Source: JAHDCJ01 sp039028895
Lineage (GTDB): Bacteria > Bacteroidota > Bacteroidia > Chitinophagales > Saprospiraceae
DNA: 25,189 nt
NCBI GenBank assembly: GCA_039028895.1
Contig: JBCCHF010000066.1
Location: forward strand, 1 to 25,189
Direction of reading: 5' to 3'
Part shown: one piece after another, positions 8,293-15,546 of the stretch
Layout of the letters: every line of letters starts with the position of its first letter
Numbering within the stretch: the stretch's first letter is position 1
The notes under the pieces: generated by a model
What the model was told of the DNA's origin: nothing
The model's input: only the letters and a program-made list of their open reading frames with translations
Database searches by the model: none
Made by a program: the position numbers and the translations under genes

Positions 8293-9433
8293 GGAAGAAC
8301 CACAAGAGACATTACTTACTTCTGAGGAGCAGAAGGTACTTAGTTCGATTAACGTTAGTAAGGTTATTCTACCTACCATTATCGGGCTTGCCGCTGTGGG
8401 CTACCTCATGTGGCGCTCTTTTCAGAAACAGGAATTGCCAACCATTGAATGGTCGCGAGTGACAATTACTTGGGTTGTTATTTCTGTGCTCCTCCTTGGC
8501 GTCAGACATTTGGCATATATGACACGCCTTCGCATTTTGACGGATGGTGCTTTCAGCTGGCGCAAATGTTTCGAACTGATCTTTATCTGGGAATTTAGTT
8601 CTGCAGTAACCCCTACCAGCGTTGGTGGGTCTGCAGTTGCCATGTTTGTGTTGGCACAAGAAAAACTGGCTGCCGGAAAGATCGCAACGATCATCTTTTA
8701 TTCAATTGTGCTTGATACCTTGTTTTTCGTCGGCTTCATGCCGATTTTATTGATTTGGCTGGGGCCGGAAATGCTAAGTCCGGGAGGGGCCGATAATGAA
8801 AACTTCGTTTTTTGGAGGAGGACGTTCTACCTGGCGTACACAGCTATGATCGTATACGGTACTTTTTTCTTCTATGGTATCATCGTTAATCCAAAGCGCA
8901 TTCAACGGTTTCTCATTTGGTCTACTTCGTTCAAATTATTAAAACGCTTTCGCGAAAAGGCAAAACTGATCGCCTCGGATATGGTATTAACTGCTGAGGA
9001 GATCAGGGGGAAACGTTGGACCTGGCACGCTGGTGCTTTTGGCGCAACGACAGCAGCATGGACTATCCGTTTTGTGCTCGTTATGTGTTTGATGATCGCC
9101 TTTGTACCGGCAGTCAGAGAAGGCGTTAGTTTTGCACAACAATCACTTATCTACGGCAGACTTGAAGTCATGTATATCGTATTGGCACTTAGTCCAACCC
9201 CAGGTGGAGTAGGAATTGCCGAAGCAGCATTTGGACCGTTTCTTTCCGATTTTATTGTTGACGGGAATGGTACTTATATGATCGGTATGGCCATTCTGAT
9301 TGCGTTCTTATGGCGTCTGCTTACCTACTATTTTTATCTTGTGGCAGGGGCAATAGTGATCCCTAACTGGATAAGAGGTGTTATCAATGAGCGTAAACAA
9401 ATGGCTCTGGAAAATAAACCTTCCACGCAATAG
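8285..9433 (+). CDS. YbhN/AglD-type flippase-like membrane protein (UPF0104, LPG synthase TM-like)
   Basis: This 382-residue integral membrane protein shows the lysylphosphatidylglycerol synthase TM-domain pattern. It has the loop SSAVTPTSVGGSAVA after an EF pair in the third helical region and the late ALSPTPGGVGIAEAAFG signature. Such proteins are proposed to move lipids or lipid-linked sugars across the inner membrane; the substrate is unknown, and there is no soluble aminoacyl-transferase domain. The ATG at 8285 is chosen, with an 8-nt overlap with the scpA stop. The frame opens further upstream only with TTG inside scpA. The first ~30 residues are charged and cytoplasmic. Confidence 0.85.
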   Translation: MPKEEPQETLLTSEEQKVLSSINVSKVILPTIIGLAAVGYLMWRSFQKQELPTIEWSRVTITWVVISVLLLGVRHLAYMTRLRILTDGAFSWRKCFELIFIWEFSSAVTPTSVGGSAVAMFVLAQEKLAAGKIATIIFYSIVLDTLFFVGFMPILLIWLGPEMLSPGGADNENFVFWRRTFYLAYTAMIVYGTFFFYGIIVNPKRIQRFLIWSTSFKLLKRFREKAKLIASDMVLTAEEIRGKRWTWHAGAFGATTAAWTIRFVLVMCLMIAFVPAVREGVSFAQQSLIYGRLEVMYIVLALSPTPGGVGIAEAAFGPFLSDFIVDGNGTYMIGMAILIAFLWRLLTYYFYLVAGAIVIPNWIRGVINERKQMALENKPSTQ

Positions 9434-9484
9434 CAGGTTCTAATTTATAATATCTTTTTCTTCCCTTTCAACTGACCTTTCAAT

Positions 9485-10201
9485 ATGCCAATCTGGAAAA
9501 AAGCCATCATTACCAAAATCGAAGACCAGACCCCAACAACCAAAGCCTTTTGGGTGAAGGTGCCCGGTGAAGCGGCTATAGATTTCAAACCAGGTCAGTT
9601 TATCACAATGGACTTACCTATCCACGAAAAAAGACATAAGCGGTGGAGAAGCTACTCAATCGCCAATGAGCCAAATGGTTCTAACGTGATGGAATTTTCC
9701 ATCGTCTACCTTGAAGGCGGCCTGGCTTCTGAATATCTTTTTAAAGAAGCTGCCGTTGGCACGGAATTCAGCTATAAAGGCCCTGCAGGTGTATTTACCT
9801 TGCCGGAAAATATCGAGTCAGAACTGGTGTTTGTATGCACCGGTACCGGAGTTGCTCCTTTTCGAAGTATGATTAAGGATTTGATCAAAAGTGAACGCCC
9901 GTTTCCCAGTATCCACCTCATCTTTGGTACCAGGAAAGAAGAAAATATCCTGTACAGGGAGGAGTTCGAAGAATTAGAAAAGACCATCCCCAATTTCTTT
10001 TACACCATTGTTTTGTCAAGGCAGGAAGACTGGGAAGGGATTCAGGGATATGTCCACCAGGTCTACGAAAAACTCTATAGTCCAAAAGATAATGTTACCT
10101 TTTACCTCTGCGGTTGGAGCAATATGGTCGATGAAGCCCGAGAAAGATTGGAAAAAATGGACTTCGACAAAAAGCAGGTCAAGTTCGAGTTATACGGATG
10201 A
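9485..10201 (+). CDS. FAD-binding oxidoreductase (ferredoxin-NADP reductase family)
   Basis: The 238-residue protein carries the FNR fold: an FAD-binding barrel with the RSYS motif (residues 55-58) after a GQF strand, then an NAD(P)-binding domain with GTGVAPFRSM (120-129) and a C-terminal CGWSNMVDEA segment (209-218). It transfers electrons between NAD(P)H and a one-electron carrier or flavodoxin-like partner, probably in the cytoplasm. No iron-sulfur cysteine cluster is fused, so the partner must be separate. It starts 51 nt after the flippase-like gene. A TATCTTTT sequence at 9451-9458 could be a weak promoter of its own. Confidence 0.87.
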   Translation: MPIWKKAIITKIEDQTPTTKAFWVKVPGEAAIDFKPGQFITMDLPIHEKRHKRWRSYSIANEPNGSNVMEFSIVYLEGGLASEYLFKEAAVGTEFSYKGPAGVFTLPENIESELVFVCTGTGVAPFRSMIKDLIKSERPFPSIHLIFGTRKEENILYREEFEELEKTIPNFFYTIVLSRQEDWEGIQGYVHQVYEKLYSPKDNVTFYLCGWSNMVDEARERLEKMDFDKKQVKFELYG

Positions 10202-10222
10202 TCCCGTTTTATTCGGATTTAG

Positions 10223-10230
10223 TATCTTTT
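10223..10230 (+). promoter_or_regulatory. Possible -7 box (TATCTTTT) before the HD gene
   Basis: TATCTTTT matches TAnnTTTG at seven of eight positions and ends 4 nt before the ATG at 10235. If used, the transcript would start at or next to the ATG, giving a leaderless message. No clear -33 TTG is seen at the usual distance. Confidence 0.35.
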
Positions 10231-10234
10231 CAAC

Positions 10235-10777
10235 ATGATATCAAAAACCGAAGCCACCGAAATTTTACATAGCATGGTCGATAGCGAAAGTCTTCGCCGC
10301 CATTGCCTCAGTGTTAGTATGGTCATGGAAGCTTACGCCAAAAAACTGGGCCACGATGCCGAGCAATGGGCAGTAACTGGCCTCCTACATGATGCAGATT
10401 ACGAAAAATTTCCTGAGCAACATCCAAACATAATCGTCAACCAACTCCGAGAAAGGGGGGAAGAGGAAATCGCACATGCTATCTCTGCCCACCACACCAG
10501 TTGGGGCGTCCCCTACAATTCCACCCTCGACAAAGCCCTCCTTGCCTGTGACGAGCTTACTGGTTTCGTAGTAGCCGCCAGCCTCATCCGACCCACCCGC
10601 ATGGATGGCATGAAAGTCAAATCGGTCACCAAAAAACTAAAAACCAAAACCTTCGCCGCTGGCGTTGAAAGAGAAGAAGTCTACAAAGGCGCAGAATTGT
10701 TTGAGGTCGATATCAGAGAGCATATCGCTTTTATCATTCAAGTGTTACAGGAGAATGCGATGGAGTTAGGTTTATAG
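10235..10777 (+). CDS. HD-domain (HDIG-like) hydrolase
   Basis: The 180-residue protein shows the HD ligand set: His23 (LRRHCLSVS), His52-Asp53 (GLLHDADYEK), His86/His87 (AISAHHTSWG) and Asp106 (LLACDELTGF). Proteins with this HDIG-type layout are metal-dependent phosphohydrolases, often of unknown nucleotide substrate. The first ~125 residues form the catalytic domain. The conserved ASLIRPTRMDGMKVKSVTKKLK segment that follows is typical of this cytoplasmic subfamily. It ends the plus-strand run; 390 bp follow before the ileS control region is complete. Confidence 0.85.
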   Translation: MISKTEATEILHSMVDSESLRRHCLSVSMVMEAYAKKLGHDAEQWAVTGLLHDADYEKFPEQHPNIIVNQLRERGEEEIAHAISAHHTSWGVPYNSTLDKALLACDELTGFVVAASLIRPTRMDGMKVKSVTKKLKTKTFAAGVEREEVYKGAELFEVDIREHIAFIIQVLQENAMELGL

Positions 10778-10818
10778 ACTTTTGTCTTCTGGTTGCTTGA
10801 ATCAATTGGTAATCTGCA

Positions 10819-10955
10819 TTTGGCAGTCGGCAGTTTACTACATGTGGTGCGCAGGGTTGAACTTGTTGAAAGATTTTAGACACAGTTTAATAAACAGTCT
10901 CCAGAATATCGTGAAGTATTCAAAATATCAATTTCCTTAAACGCCAACTGCCAAA
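10819..10955. repeat. Inverted pair of GGCAGT-type octamer repeats
   Basis: TTTGGCAGTCGGCAGTT (10819-10835) contains two copies of a (T/C)GGCAGT octamer. GCCAACTGCCAAA (10943-10955) carries two copies in the opposite orientation, so the outer arms are complementary. Octamer repeats of the TTGGCAGT type occur as dispersed intergenic elements in Bacteroidota (recalled, not searched). The rest of 10778-10986 shows no gene. Confidence 0.5.
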
Positions 10956-10986
10956 GGAACCTTCTCCCAAAAATCCACGTTACCAC

Positions 10987-11017
10987 TTGCAACTAACCCA
11001 CTTAAATCATACATTTA
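10987..11017 (+). promoter_or_regulatory. Predicted promoter of the ileS leader (TTG-N20-TACATTTA)
   Basis: TTG at 10987-10989 and TACATTTA at 11010-11017 are separated by 20 nt. This fits the Bacteroidota sigma-A pattern (TTG, 17-23 nt, TAnnTTTG) with one mismatch in the -7 box. The predicted start of transcription, a few nt downstream, falls at about 11022, the A of the leader ORF's ATG, so the leader peptide would be translated from a leaderless or near-leaderless RNA. Confidence 0.6.
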
Positions 11018-11021
11018 CCAC

Positions 11022-11090
11022 ATGCTAACGCAACAGAATATAATTATCAGCATTATTATCACCACCAGATTCGAATCTGTGAGGCGCTAA
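11022..11090 (+). CDS. Ile-rich leader peptide of ileS (attenuator ORF)
   Basis: This is a 22-codon ORF from ATG to TAA, reading MLTQQN-III-S-III-TT-RFESVRR. Six of 22 residues are Ile, in two triplets separated by one Ser (codons 7-9 and 11-13, 11040-11060), followed by two Thr codons. The last seven codons coincide with the complementary RNA segments described under the attenuator. The ORF lies 5 nt after a predicted -7 box and ends 18 nt before a strong terminator hairpin, upstream of isoleucyl-tRNA synthetase. Its likely role is to be translated as a sensor of charged tRNA-Ile; the peptide itself need have no function. Codon content and position are seen directly; the sensing role is inferred by analogy with ilv, thr and pheM leaders. 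Confidence 0.8.
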   Translation: MLTQQNIIISIIITTRFESVRR

Positions 11091-11146
11091 TTTATTGCTC
11101 AAATCATAAAAAAGCCCCGGCAGATTCAGTTCTGACGGGGCTTTTT
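11066..11146 (+). promoter_or_regulatory. Predicted ribosome-mediated attenuator upstream of ileS
   Basis: Four segments can pair in alternative ways. Segment 1 CAGATTC (11066-11072) and segment 2 GAATCTG (11073-11079) form a perfect 14-bp palindrome. Segment 3 repeats CAGATTC exactly at 11121-11127, so segment 2 can pair with it instead. That pairing extends with GGCGCT (11083-11088) against AGCCCC (11113-11118), five of six pairs, which would occupy the 5' arm of the terminator. A ribosome stalled on the second Ile triplet would cover segment 1, free segment 2 and allow the 2:3 antiterminator. A ribosome reaching the stop at 11088 would cover segment 2 and let the terminator form. The pairings are in the sequence; the switching is inference. 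Confidence 0.75.
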
Positions 11147-11150
11147 CGTT
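11109..11150 (+). terminator. Intrinsic terminator in the ileS leader
   Basis: AAAAAGCCCCG (11109-11119) pairs perfectly with CGGGGCTTTTT (11136-11146), with an inner CAGA/TCTG stem and a 6-nt loop. The T-run TTTTTCGTTTTT follows. This is a very strong hairpin. It sits between the Ile-rich leader ORF and ileS, so it would block ileS transcription from the upstream promoter unless antitermination occurs. Confidence 0.92.
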
Positions 11151-11163
11151 TTTGGAATTTCCG

Positions 11164-11171
11164 TACATTTG
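11164..11171 (+). promoter_or_regulatory. Possible second ileS promoter (-7 box TACATTTG)
   Basis: TACATTTG is an exact match to TAnnTTTG and lies after the leader terminator, about 100 nt before the chosen ileS ATG. No TTG is found at the usual -33 distance, so it may be weak. If active it would give terminator-independent basal expression of ileS. Confidence 0.45.
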
Positions 11172-11270
11172 CAAACTATTCCAAATCGGGTTGGTGAATT
11201 CAGTTTTTCATGGCCCAATATGGAAAAAAGAGCCCAGGGAAAGACCCCGGGACAACAAAATCAAATAATC

Positions 11271-14200
11271 ATGAAAGCCTACAAGGAGTTTAAAAAACTC
11301 GATCTCCCTCAACTGGACAAAGACATACTCGACTATTGGGCCGAGCATAAGGTATTCGAGAAATCAATAGAAAACCGGAAAGATGCTCCGGCTTACGTAT
11401 TCTACGAAGGACCACCCTCAGCGAACGGTAAACCTGGTATCCACCACGTTATGGCAAGAGCCATCAAGGATATCTTTTGCAGGTACCACACCATGAAAGG
11501 CGAACGCGTTGAGCGAAAAGGTGGATGGGATACTCACGGATTGCCAGTCGAATTAGCTGTTGAGAAAGAACTTGGTATCACCAAGGAAGATATAGGCACC
11601 CAGATCACCGTAGAAGAGTATAACCAGAAATGCCGCGAAACGGTGATGCGGTTTAAGGATATGTGGGATGACCTTACCATAAAAATGGGCTATTGGGTCG
11701 ATCTTGATGATCCGTATATCACTTACGAGAATGATTATATAGAGTCTGTTTGGTGGTTACTTAAGCATCTTTATGATAAAGACCTGATGTACAAAGGTTA
11801 CACCATACAGCCGTATTCTCCAGCGGCTGGAACAGGTCTGAGCTCCCACGAGCTGAATATGCCAGGCGCATACAAAGATGTTACAGATACCACAGTAGTC
11901 GCCATGTTTAAAGTCGAAAAAGGAGAAAGCTCAGCCTTTTTGTTCGACAACGAAGATGAAGATGTACGCATCCTGGCCTGGACGACCACACCATGGACCT
12001 TGCCATCAAATACAGCTTTGACAGTTGGCCCAAAAGTCAATTACGTAAAGGTGAAAACGGTCAATACTTACACCGATCAACCAGTTTCTGTTGTACTGGC
12101 TGAAGACCTCGTCAGTAAGTGGATGGGTGGTAAAAAACAACCTGAAGTGCTGGAACAATCTTCTCCTTTTAAGGGAAAAGAACTGGATGGAATACGCTAC
12201 GAGCAGTTACTGGCTTTCGGTAACGAAATAGAAGAATTACAAGGCAAGACCGATGCTTTCAGAGTGATACTTGGCGACTTTGTTACCACTGAGGATGGTA
12301 CAGGAGTTGTCCACACAGCACCTTCGTTTGGTGCAGATGACCGTTTGGTTGCTGTCAAAAATGGTATAGGCGCATTGACACTCGTCGACAAGTCTGGGAA
12401 GTTCAAGTCTAACGTCGGTGAATTCTCAAATCGCTATGTGAAAAACTATAAAGACGATCCTGATTTCGTGCAGGTGGATATCGACATTGCAGTTCATCTC
12501 AAGCTGAATAACAAAGCGTTGAATGTTCAGAAATACAGCCACAACTACCCGCACTGTTGGCGAACAGATAAGCCCGTATTGTACTATCCGCTTGACAGTT
12601 GGTTCATCAGGTCGACAGCAGCCAAAGAGCGCATGATCGAGCTGAATAAAACGATAAAGTGGAAACCTGCTCACACTGGTGAAAAACGTTTTGGTAACTG
12701 GCTCGAAAACCTCCAGGATTGGAACCTGTCAAGATCGCGTTTCTGGGGAGTGCCACTACCGATATGGCGCACCGAAGATGGTGAAGAAGAACTTTGTGTA
12801 GGATCAATGGGAGAGTTACGCAAAGAGGTGGAAAAAGCTATAGCCAAAGGGTATATGGATGCCCAGTTGCCGGAGGATTTTGATATGCATAGGCCATACA
12901 TCGATAATGTCGTGCTTGTTTCTCCTTCCGGCAAACCGATGAAAAGAGAAAAAGATCTGATCGATGTTTGGTTCGATAGCGGCTCCATGCCTTATGCCCA
13001 ATGGCATTACCCGTTTGAAAACGAGGAGAAGTTTAAGGATAACTATCCTGCCGATTTTATAGCTGAAGGCGTTGACCAGACCCGTGGATGGTTCTTTACA
13101 CTCCATGCGATAGCTGTGATGGTTTTTGATTCGGTTTCTTTCAAAAATGTAGTGTCAAACGGTCTTGTCCTCGACAAGAATGGTCAGAAAATGTCCAAAC
13201 GTCTGGGCAATGCGGTTGATCCGTTTGAGACACTGTCTACTTACGGAGCTGATGCAACACGTTGGTATATGATCTCCAATGCACAGCCATGGGATAACCT
13301 TCGATTTGACCTTGAAGGACTCGATGAGGTGCGCCGTAAGTTTTTCGGCACACTATACAACACCTATTCATTTTTTGCACTTTATGCGAATGTAGATAGT
13401 TTCTACTACGAAGAGGAAGAGGTGCAGGTAGCTGACAGACCAGAGATCGACAGATGGATATTATCACTTTTGAACTCTTTGGTTAAGGAAGTCGATGCAG
13501 ACTACGCTGAGTACGAGCCTACACGCGCTACCCGTAAAATAGCCTCATTCGTAACCGACAATCTCAGTAACTGGTATGTGCGTTTGTGTAGACGCCGCTT
13601 CTGGAAAGGCGAAAAGAATGCGGATAAACTGGCGGCTTACCAAACGTTGAGCACTTGTTTGATGACAGTCGCTAAACTCATGGCACCCGTTGCCCCATTT
13701 TTCTCTGATTTCCTTTACAGGAATCTGAATAACGTTTCAGGGCAGGAAGCCTTCGAATCTGTACACCTGGCATTTTTCCCTGAAGCCAACGAAAATCTGA
13801 TAGACAAAGATCTCGAAGAGCGGATGGATTATGCTCAGCGGATATCTTCATTGGTATTGTCTCTGCGTAAAAAAGACAAACTACGTGTGCGCCAGCCATT
13901 GTCAAAAATCTTGTTGCCAGTGCTCAATAACCACTTCCAGGAGCAGGTTGAAGCAGTGAAAAACCTGATCTTGTCAGAAGTTAACGTTAAAGACATCGAG
14001 TATGTCAAAGACACTTCAGGGATGGTAAAAAAGAGTGTCAAGCCAAACTTCAAAACTTTAGGCCGCAGACTGGGTAAGCATATGAAAGCCGCATCCGTAG
14101 TCATCAATGGTTTTAACCAGGATGATATAGCCGCAGTTGAACAAAGTGGCAGCTACAAACTTGATCTTGACGGAGAAAGCTTTGATCTGACACTGGAAGA

Positions 14201-14552
14201 TTTTATCATCACAGCTGAAGAAATACCAGGATGGTCAGTAGCCAACGACGGGCCGCTAACAGTGGCACTTGATATAAATATGACTGATGAGCTATTAGCT
14301 GAAGGCACAGCCAGAGAGCTCGTAAATCGTATCCAAAACATCAGAAAAGACAAAGACTTCAACGTTACAGATCGCATATCACTGACCCTTGAGAAAAACG
14401 ATGCGTTAGCTTCAGCACTTAATCAATTCAGTGATTACATCAAAAACGAAGTGCTAGCCACAAACCTGGAAATAGTTGATAGTCTGGAGGACGGACAAGA
14501 AGTGCAATTAGTAGACGACGTAGTCGTAAAACTGGAAGTCACCAGAACATAA
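11271..14552 (+). CDS. ileS: Isoleucyl-tRNA synthetase, type 2 (GIHH signature)
   Basis: This class I synthetase of 1093 residues charges tRNA-Ile with isoleucine in the cytoplasm. The ATP-binding HIGH motif is replaced by GIHH (residues 56-59, in ANGKPGIHHVMARAIKD). The second signature is KMSKR (640-644) followed by LGNAVDPFETL, as in type 2 (IleRS2, eukaryote-like) enzymes. The CP1 editing domain, an anticodon-binding domain starting near PEIDRWILSLLNSLV, and a C-terminal region (LTLEDFIITAEEIPGWSVA) are present; length fits type 2. The ATG at 11271 (MKAYKEFKKLDLPQLDK) is chosen because homologues begin at this block; the frame stays open to a TTG at 11169 with unconserved sequence. Upstream lies the Ile-rich leader attenuator. 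Confidence 0.95.
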   Translation: MKAYKEFKKLDLPQLDKDILDYWAEHKVFEKSIENRKDAPAYVFYEGPPSANGKPGIHHVMARAIKDIFCRYHTMKGERVERKGGWDTHGLPVELAVEKELGITKEDIGTQITVEEYNQKCRETVMRFKDMWDDLTIKMGYWVDLDDPYITYENDYIESVWWLLKHLYDKDLMYKGYTIQPYSPAAGTGLSSHELNMPGAYKDVTDTTVVAMFKVEKGESSAFLFDNEDEDVRILAWTTTPWTLPSNTALTVGPKVNYVKVKTVNTYTDQPVSVVLAEDLVSKWMGGKKQPEVLEQSSPFKGKELDGIRYEQLLAFGNEIEELQGKTDAFRVILGDFVTTEDGTGVVHTAPSFGADDRLVAVKNGIGALTLVDKSGKFKSNVGEFSNRYVKNYKDDPDFVQVDIDIAVHLKLNNKALNVQKYSHNYPHCWRTDKPVLYYPLDSWFIRSTAAKERMIELNKTIKWKPAHTGEKRFGNWLENLQDWNLSRSRFWGVPLPIWRTEDGEEELCVGSMGELRKEVEKAIAKGYMDAQLPEDFDMHRPYIDNVVLVSPSGKPMKREKDLIDVWFDSGSMPYAQWHYPFENEEKFKDNYPADFIAEGVDQTRGWFFTLHAIAVMVFDSVSFKNVVSNGLVLDKNGQKMSKRLGNAVDPFETLSTYGADATRWYMISNAQPWDNLRFDLEGLDEVRRKFFGTLYNTYSFFALYANVDSFYYEEEEVQVADRPEIDRWILSLLNSLVKEVDADYAEYEPTRATRKIASFVTDNLSNWYVRLCRRRFWKGEKNADKLAAYQTLSTCLMTVAKLMAPVAPFFSDFLYRNLNNVSGQEAFESVHLAFFPEANENLIDKDLEERMDYAQRISSLVLSLRKKDKLRVRQPLSKILLPVLNNHFQEQVEAVKNLILSEVNVKDIEYVKDTSGMVKKSVKPNFKTLGRRLGKHMKAASVVINGFNQDDIAAVEQSGSYKLDLDGESFDLTLEDFIITAEEIPGWSVANDGPLTVALDINMTDELLAEGTARELVNRIQNIRKDKDFNVTDRISLTLEKNDALASALNQFSDYIKNEVLATNLEIVDSLEDGQEVQLVDDVVVKLEVTRT

Positions 14553-14570
14553 TTACTGTTAAATGTCCTC

Positions 14571-14595
14571 CCGGGGTTTTGACAAAGAACTCCGG
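14571..14595. terminator. Hairpin between convergent ileS and methylase genes
   Basis: CCGGGGTT (14571-14578) pairs with AACTCCGG (14588-14595) through one G-U pair around a 9-nt loop. It lies in the 46-bp gap between two convergent genes. There is no clear T-run on either side, so its role as terminator is tentative. Confidence 0.4.
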
Positions 14596-14598
14596 AGA

Positions 14599-15306
14599 CT
14601 ACCGATAGATTAAAAATACAGCGGGTCGCTTGTTCAAATCAGGCGGCCCGTTCTTTTTCCATTGACCCACCTGCTTAGTCGAAACATATTGAGAAGGCTG
14701 TGTCAGATCAGCAGCAATACAGAATAGCGTATCATTGGAAAGCGACTTCAAAGCATCTTGTACTAATCCGTTATTCCGGTATGGGGTTTCAATAAAAATC
14801 TGTGTTTGGTTAAAACGTTGAGCAAGGTTCTCAAGTGACTTAAGAGCTTTTACGCGTTCAGGCGTTTTTATCGGCAAATAGCCTTTAAAGGCAAATTGCT
14901 GACCATTCATACCTGATGCCATTAGCGCCAGTAAAATTGAAGATGGCCCGATTAGCGGCATTACCTGGATATTATTTTGATGTGCCATCATCACTATCCG
15001 GGCCCCAGGGTCTGCCACACCAGGACAACCTGCTTCTGAGAGTAGTCCAATGTCTGTATTTTCATGAATGGCTTTGTCAAGAAATGCATTGATCTCCTGT
15101 TCCGGCGTATGTTTGTTCAATTCATAAATCTCCATTTCTGGAAAAGGAACGGGTGTTTTCAGCGTTTTGAGAAATCGACGGGCGGTTTTTGCGCGTTCAG
15201 CAATGAAAACTTTAAGGCCATGCACGATATTAATAGCATCATTTGGCATTACGCCAGTTGGATGGTCTCCAAGTGATGAAGGTATGAGATAGAGTTTACC
15301 GGCCAT
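14599..15306 (-). CDS. RsmI-like tetrapyrrole-methylase-family SAM methyltransferase
   Basis: The 235-residue protein starts directly with the family strand GKLYLIPSSLGDHP and carries the conserved LLSEAGCPGVADPGARIV block (about residues 88-105), the GPSSILLALMASGMNGQQFAF stretch and an IFIETPYRN segment. These features place it with RsmI, the enzyme that 2'-O-methylates C1402 of 16S rRNA. The protein lacks the C-terminal ~50 residues of typical RsmI (about 280 aa), and the usual N-terminal pattern is altered. It belongs to the shorter Bacteroidota form, whose substrate is less certain, so I do not assign rsmI. It converges with ileS and diverges from the M1 peptidase gene across a 240-bp gap. 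TTACTTTG on the minus strand (15332-15325) is a near match to a -7 box. Confidence 0.85.
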   Translation of the reverse strand: MAGKLYLIPSSLGDHPTGVMPNDAINIVHGLKVFIAERAKTARRFLKTLKTPVPFPEMEIYELNKHTPEQEINAFLDKAIHENTDIGLLSEAGCPGVADPGARIVMMAHQNNIQVMPLIGPSSILLALMASGMNGQQFAFKGYLPIKTPERVKALKSLENLAQRFNQTQIFIETPYRNNGLVQDALKSLSNDTLFCIAADLTQPSQYVSTKQVGQWKKNGPPDLNKRPAVFLIYR

Positions 15307-15546
15307 TTGAATTTTCTTTAATCACAAAGTAACAGAAAGGTTGGCATAAAGTACCGCAAAAAGGTGAATTCCAGAGGAGCTATGATTGTCATCAAAACGT
15401 CGAAAACAACATTTCTGCGAAAGCAGTGAATCAACCAAACTCTGTAAAAGGGGTTAAAATTGTACTTTTATCCACCAAAACAATCCTTAACCCTCATCTT
15501 TCTGGTTTGAGGACTTAAACGATAGATCAACCTAAAACTCTAATTT

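Noticed and set aside
11061..11087. tRNA T-arm-like TTCGAATC followed by GGCGC
   Set aside because: No G53-C61 pair, no matching acceptor strand or anticodon arm in the preceding 70 nt. The palindrome is better explained as segments 1 and 2 of the attenuator.
11022..11150. T-box riboswitch ahead of ileS
   Set aside because: There is no T-box consensus and no specifier stem. The Ile-codon-rich ORF and alternative pairings fit leader-peptide attenuation instead.
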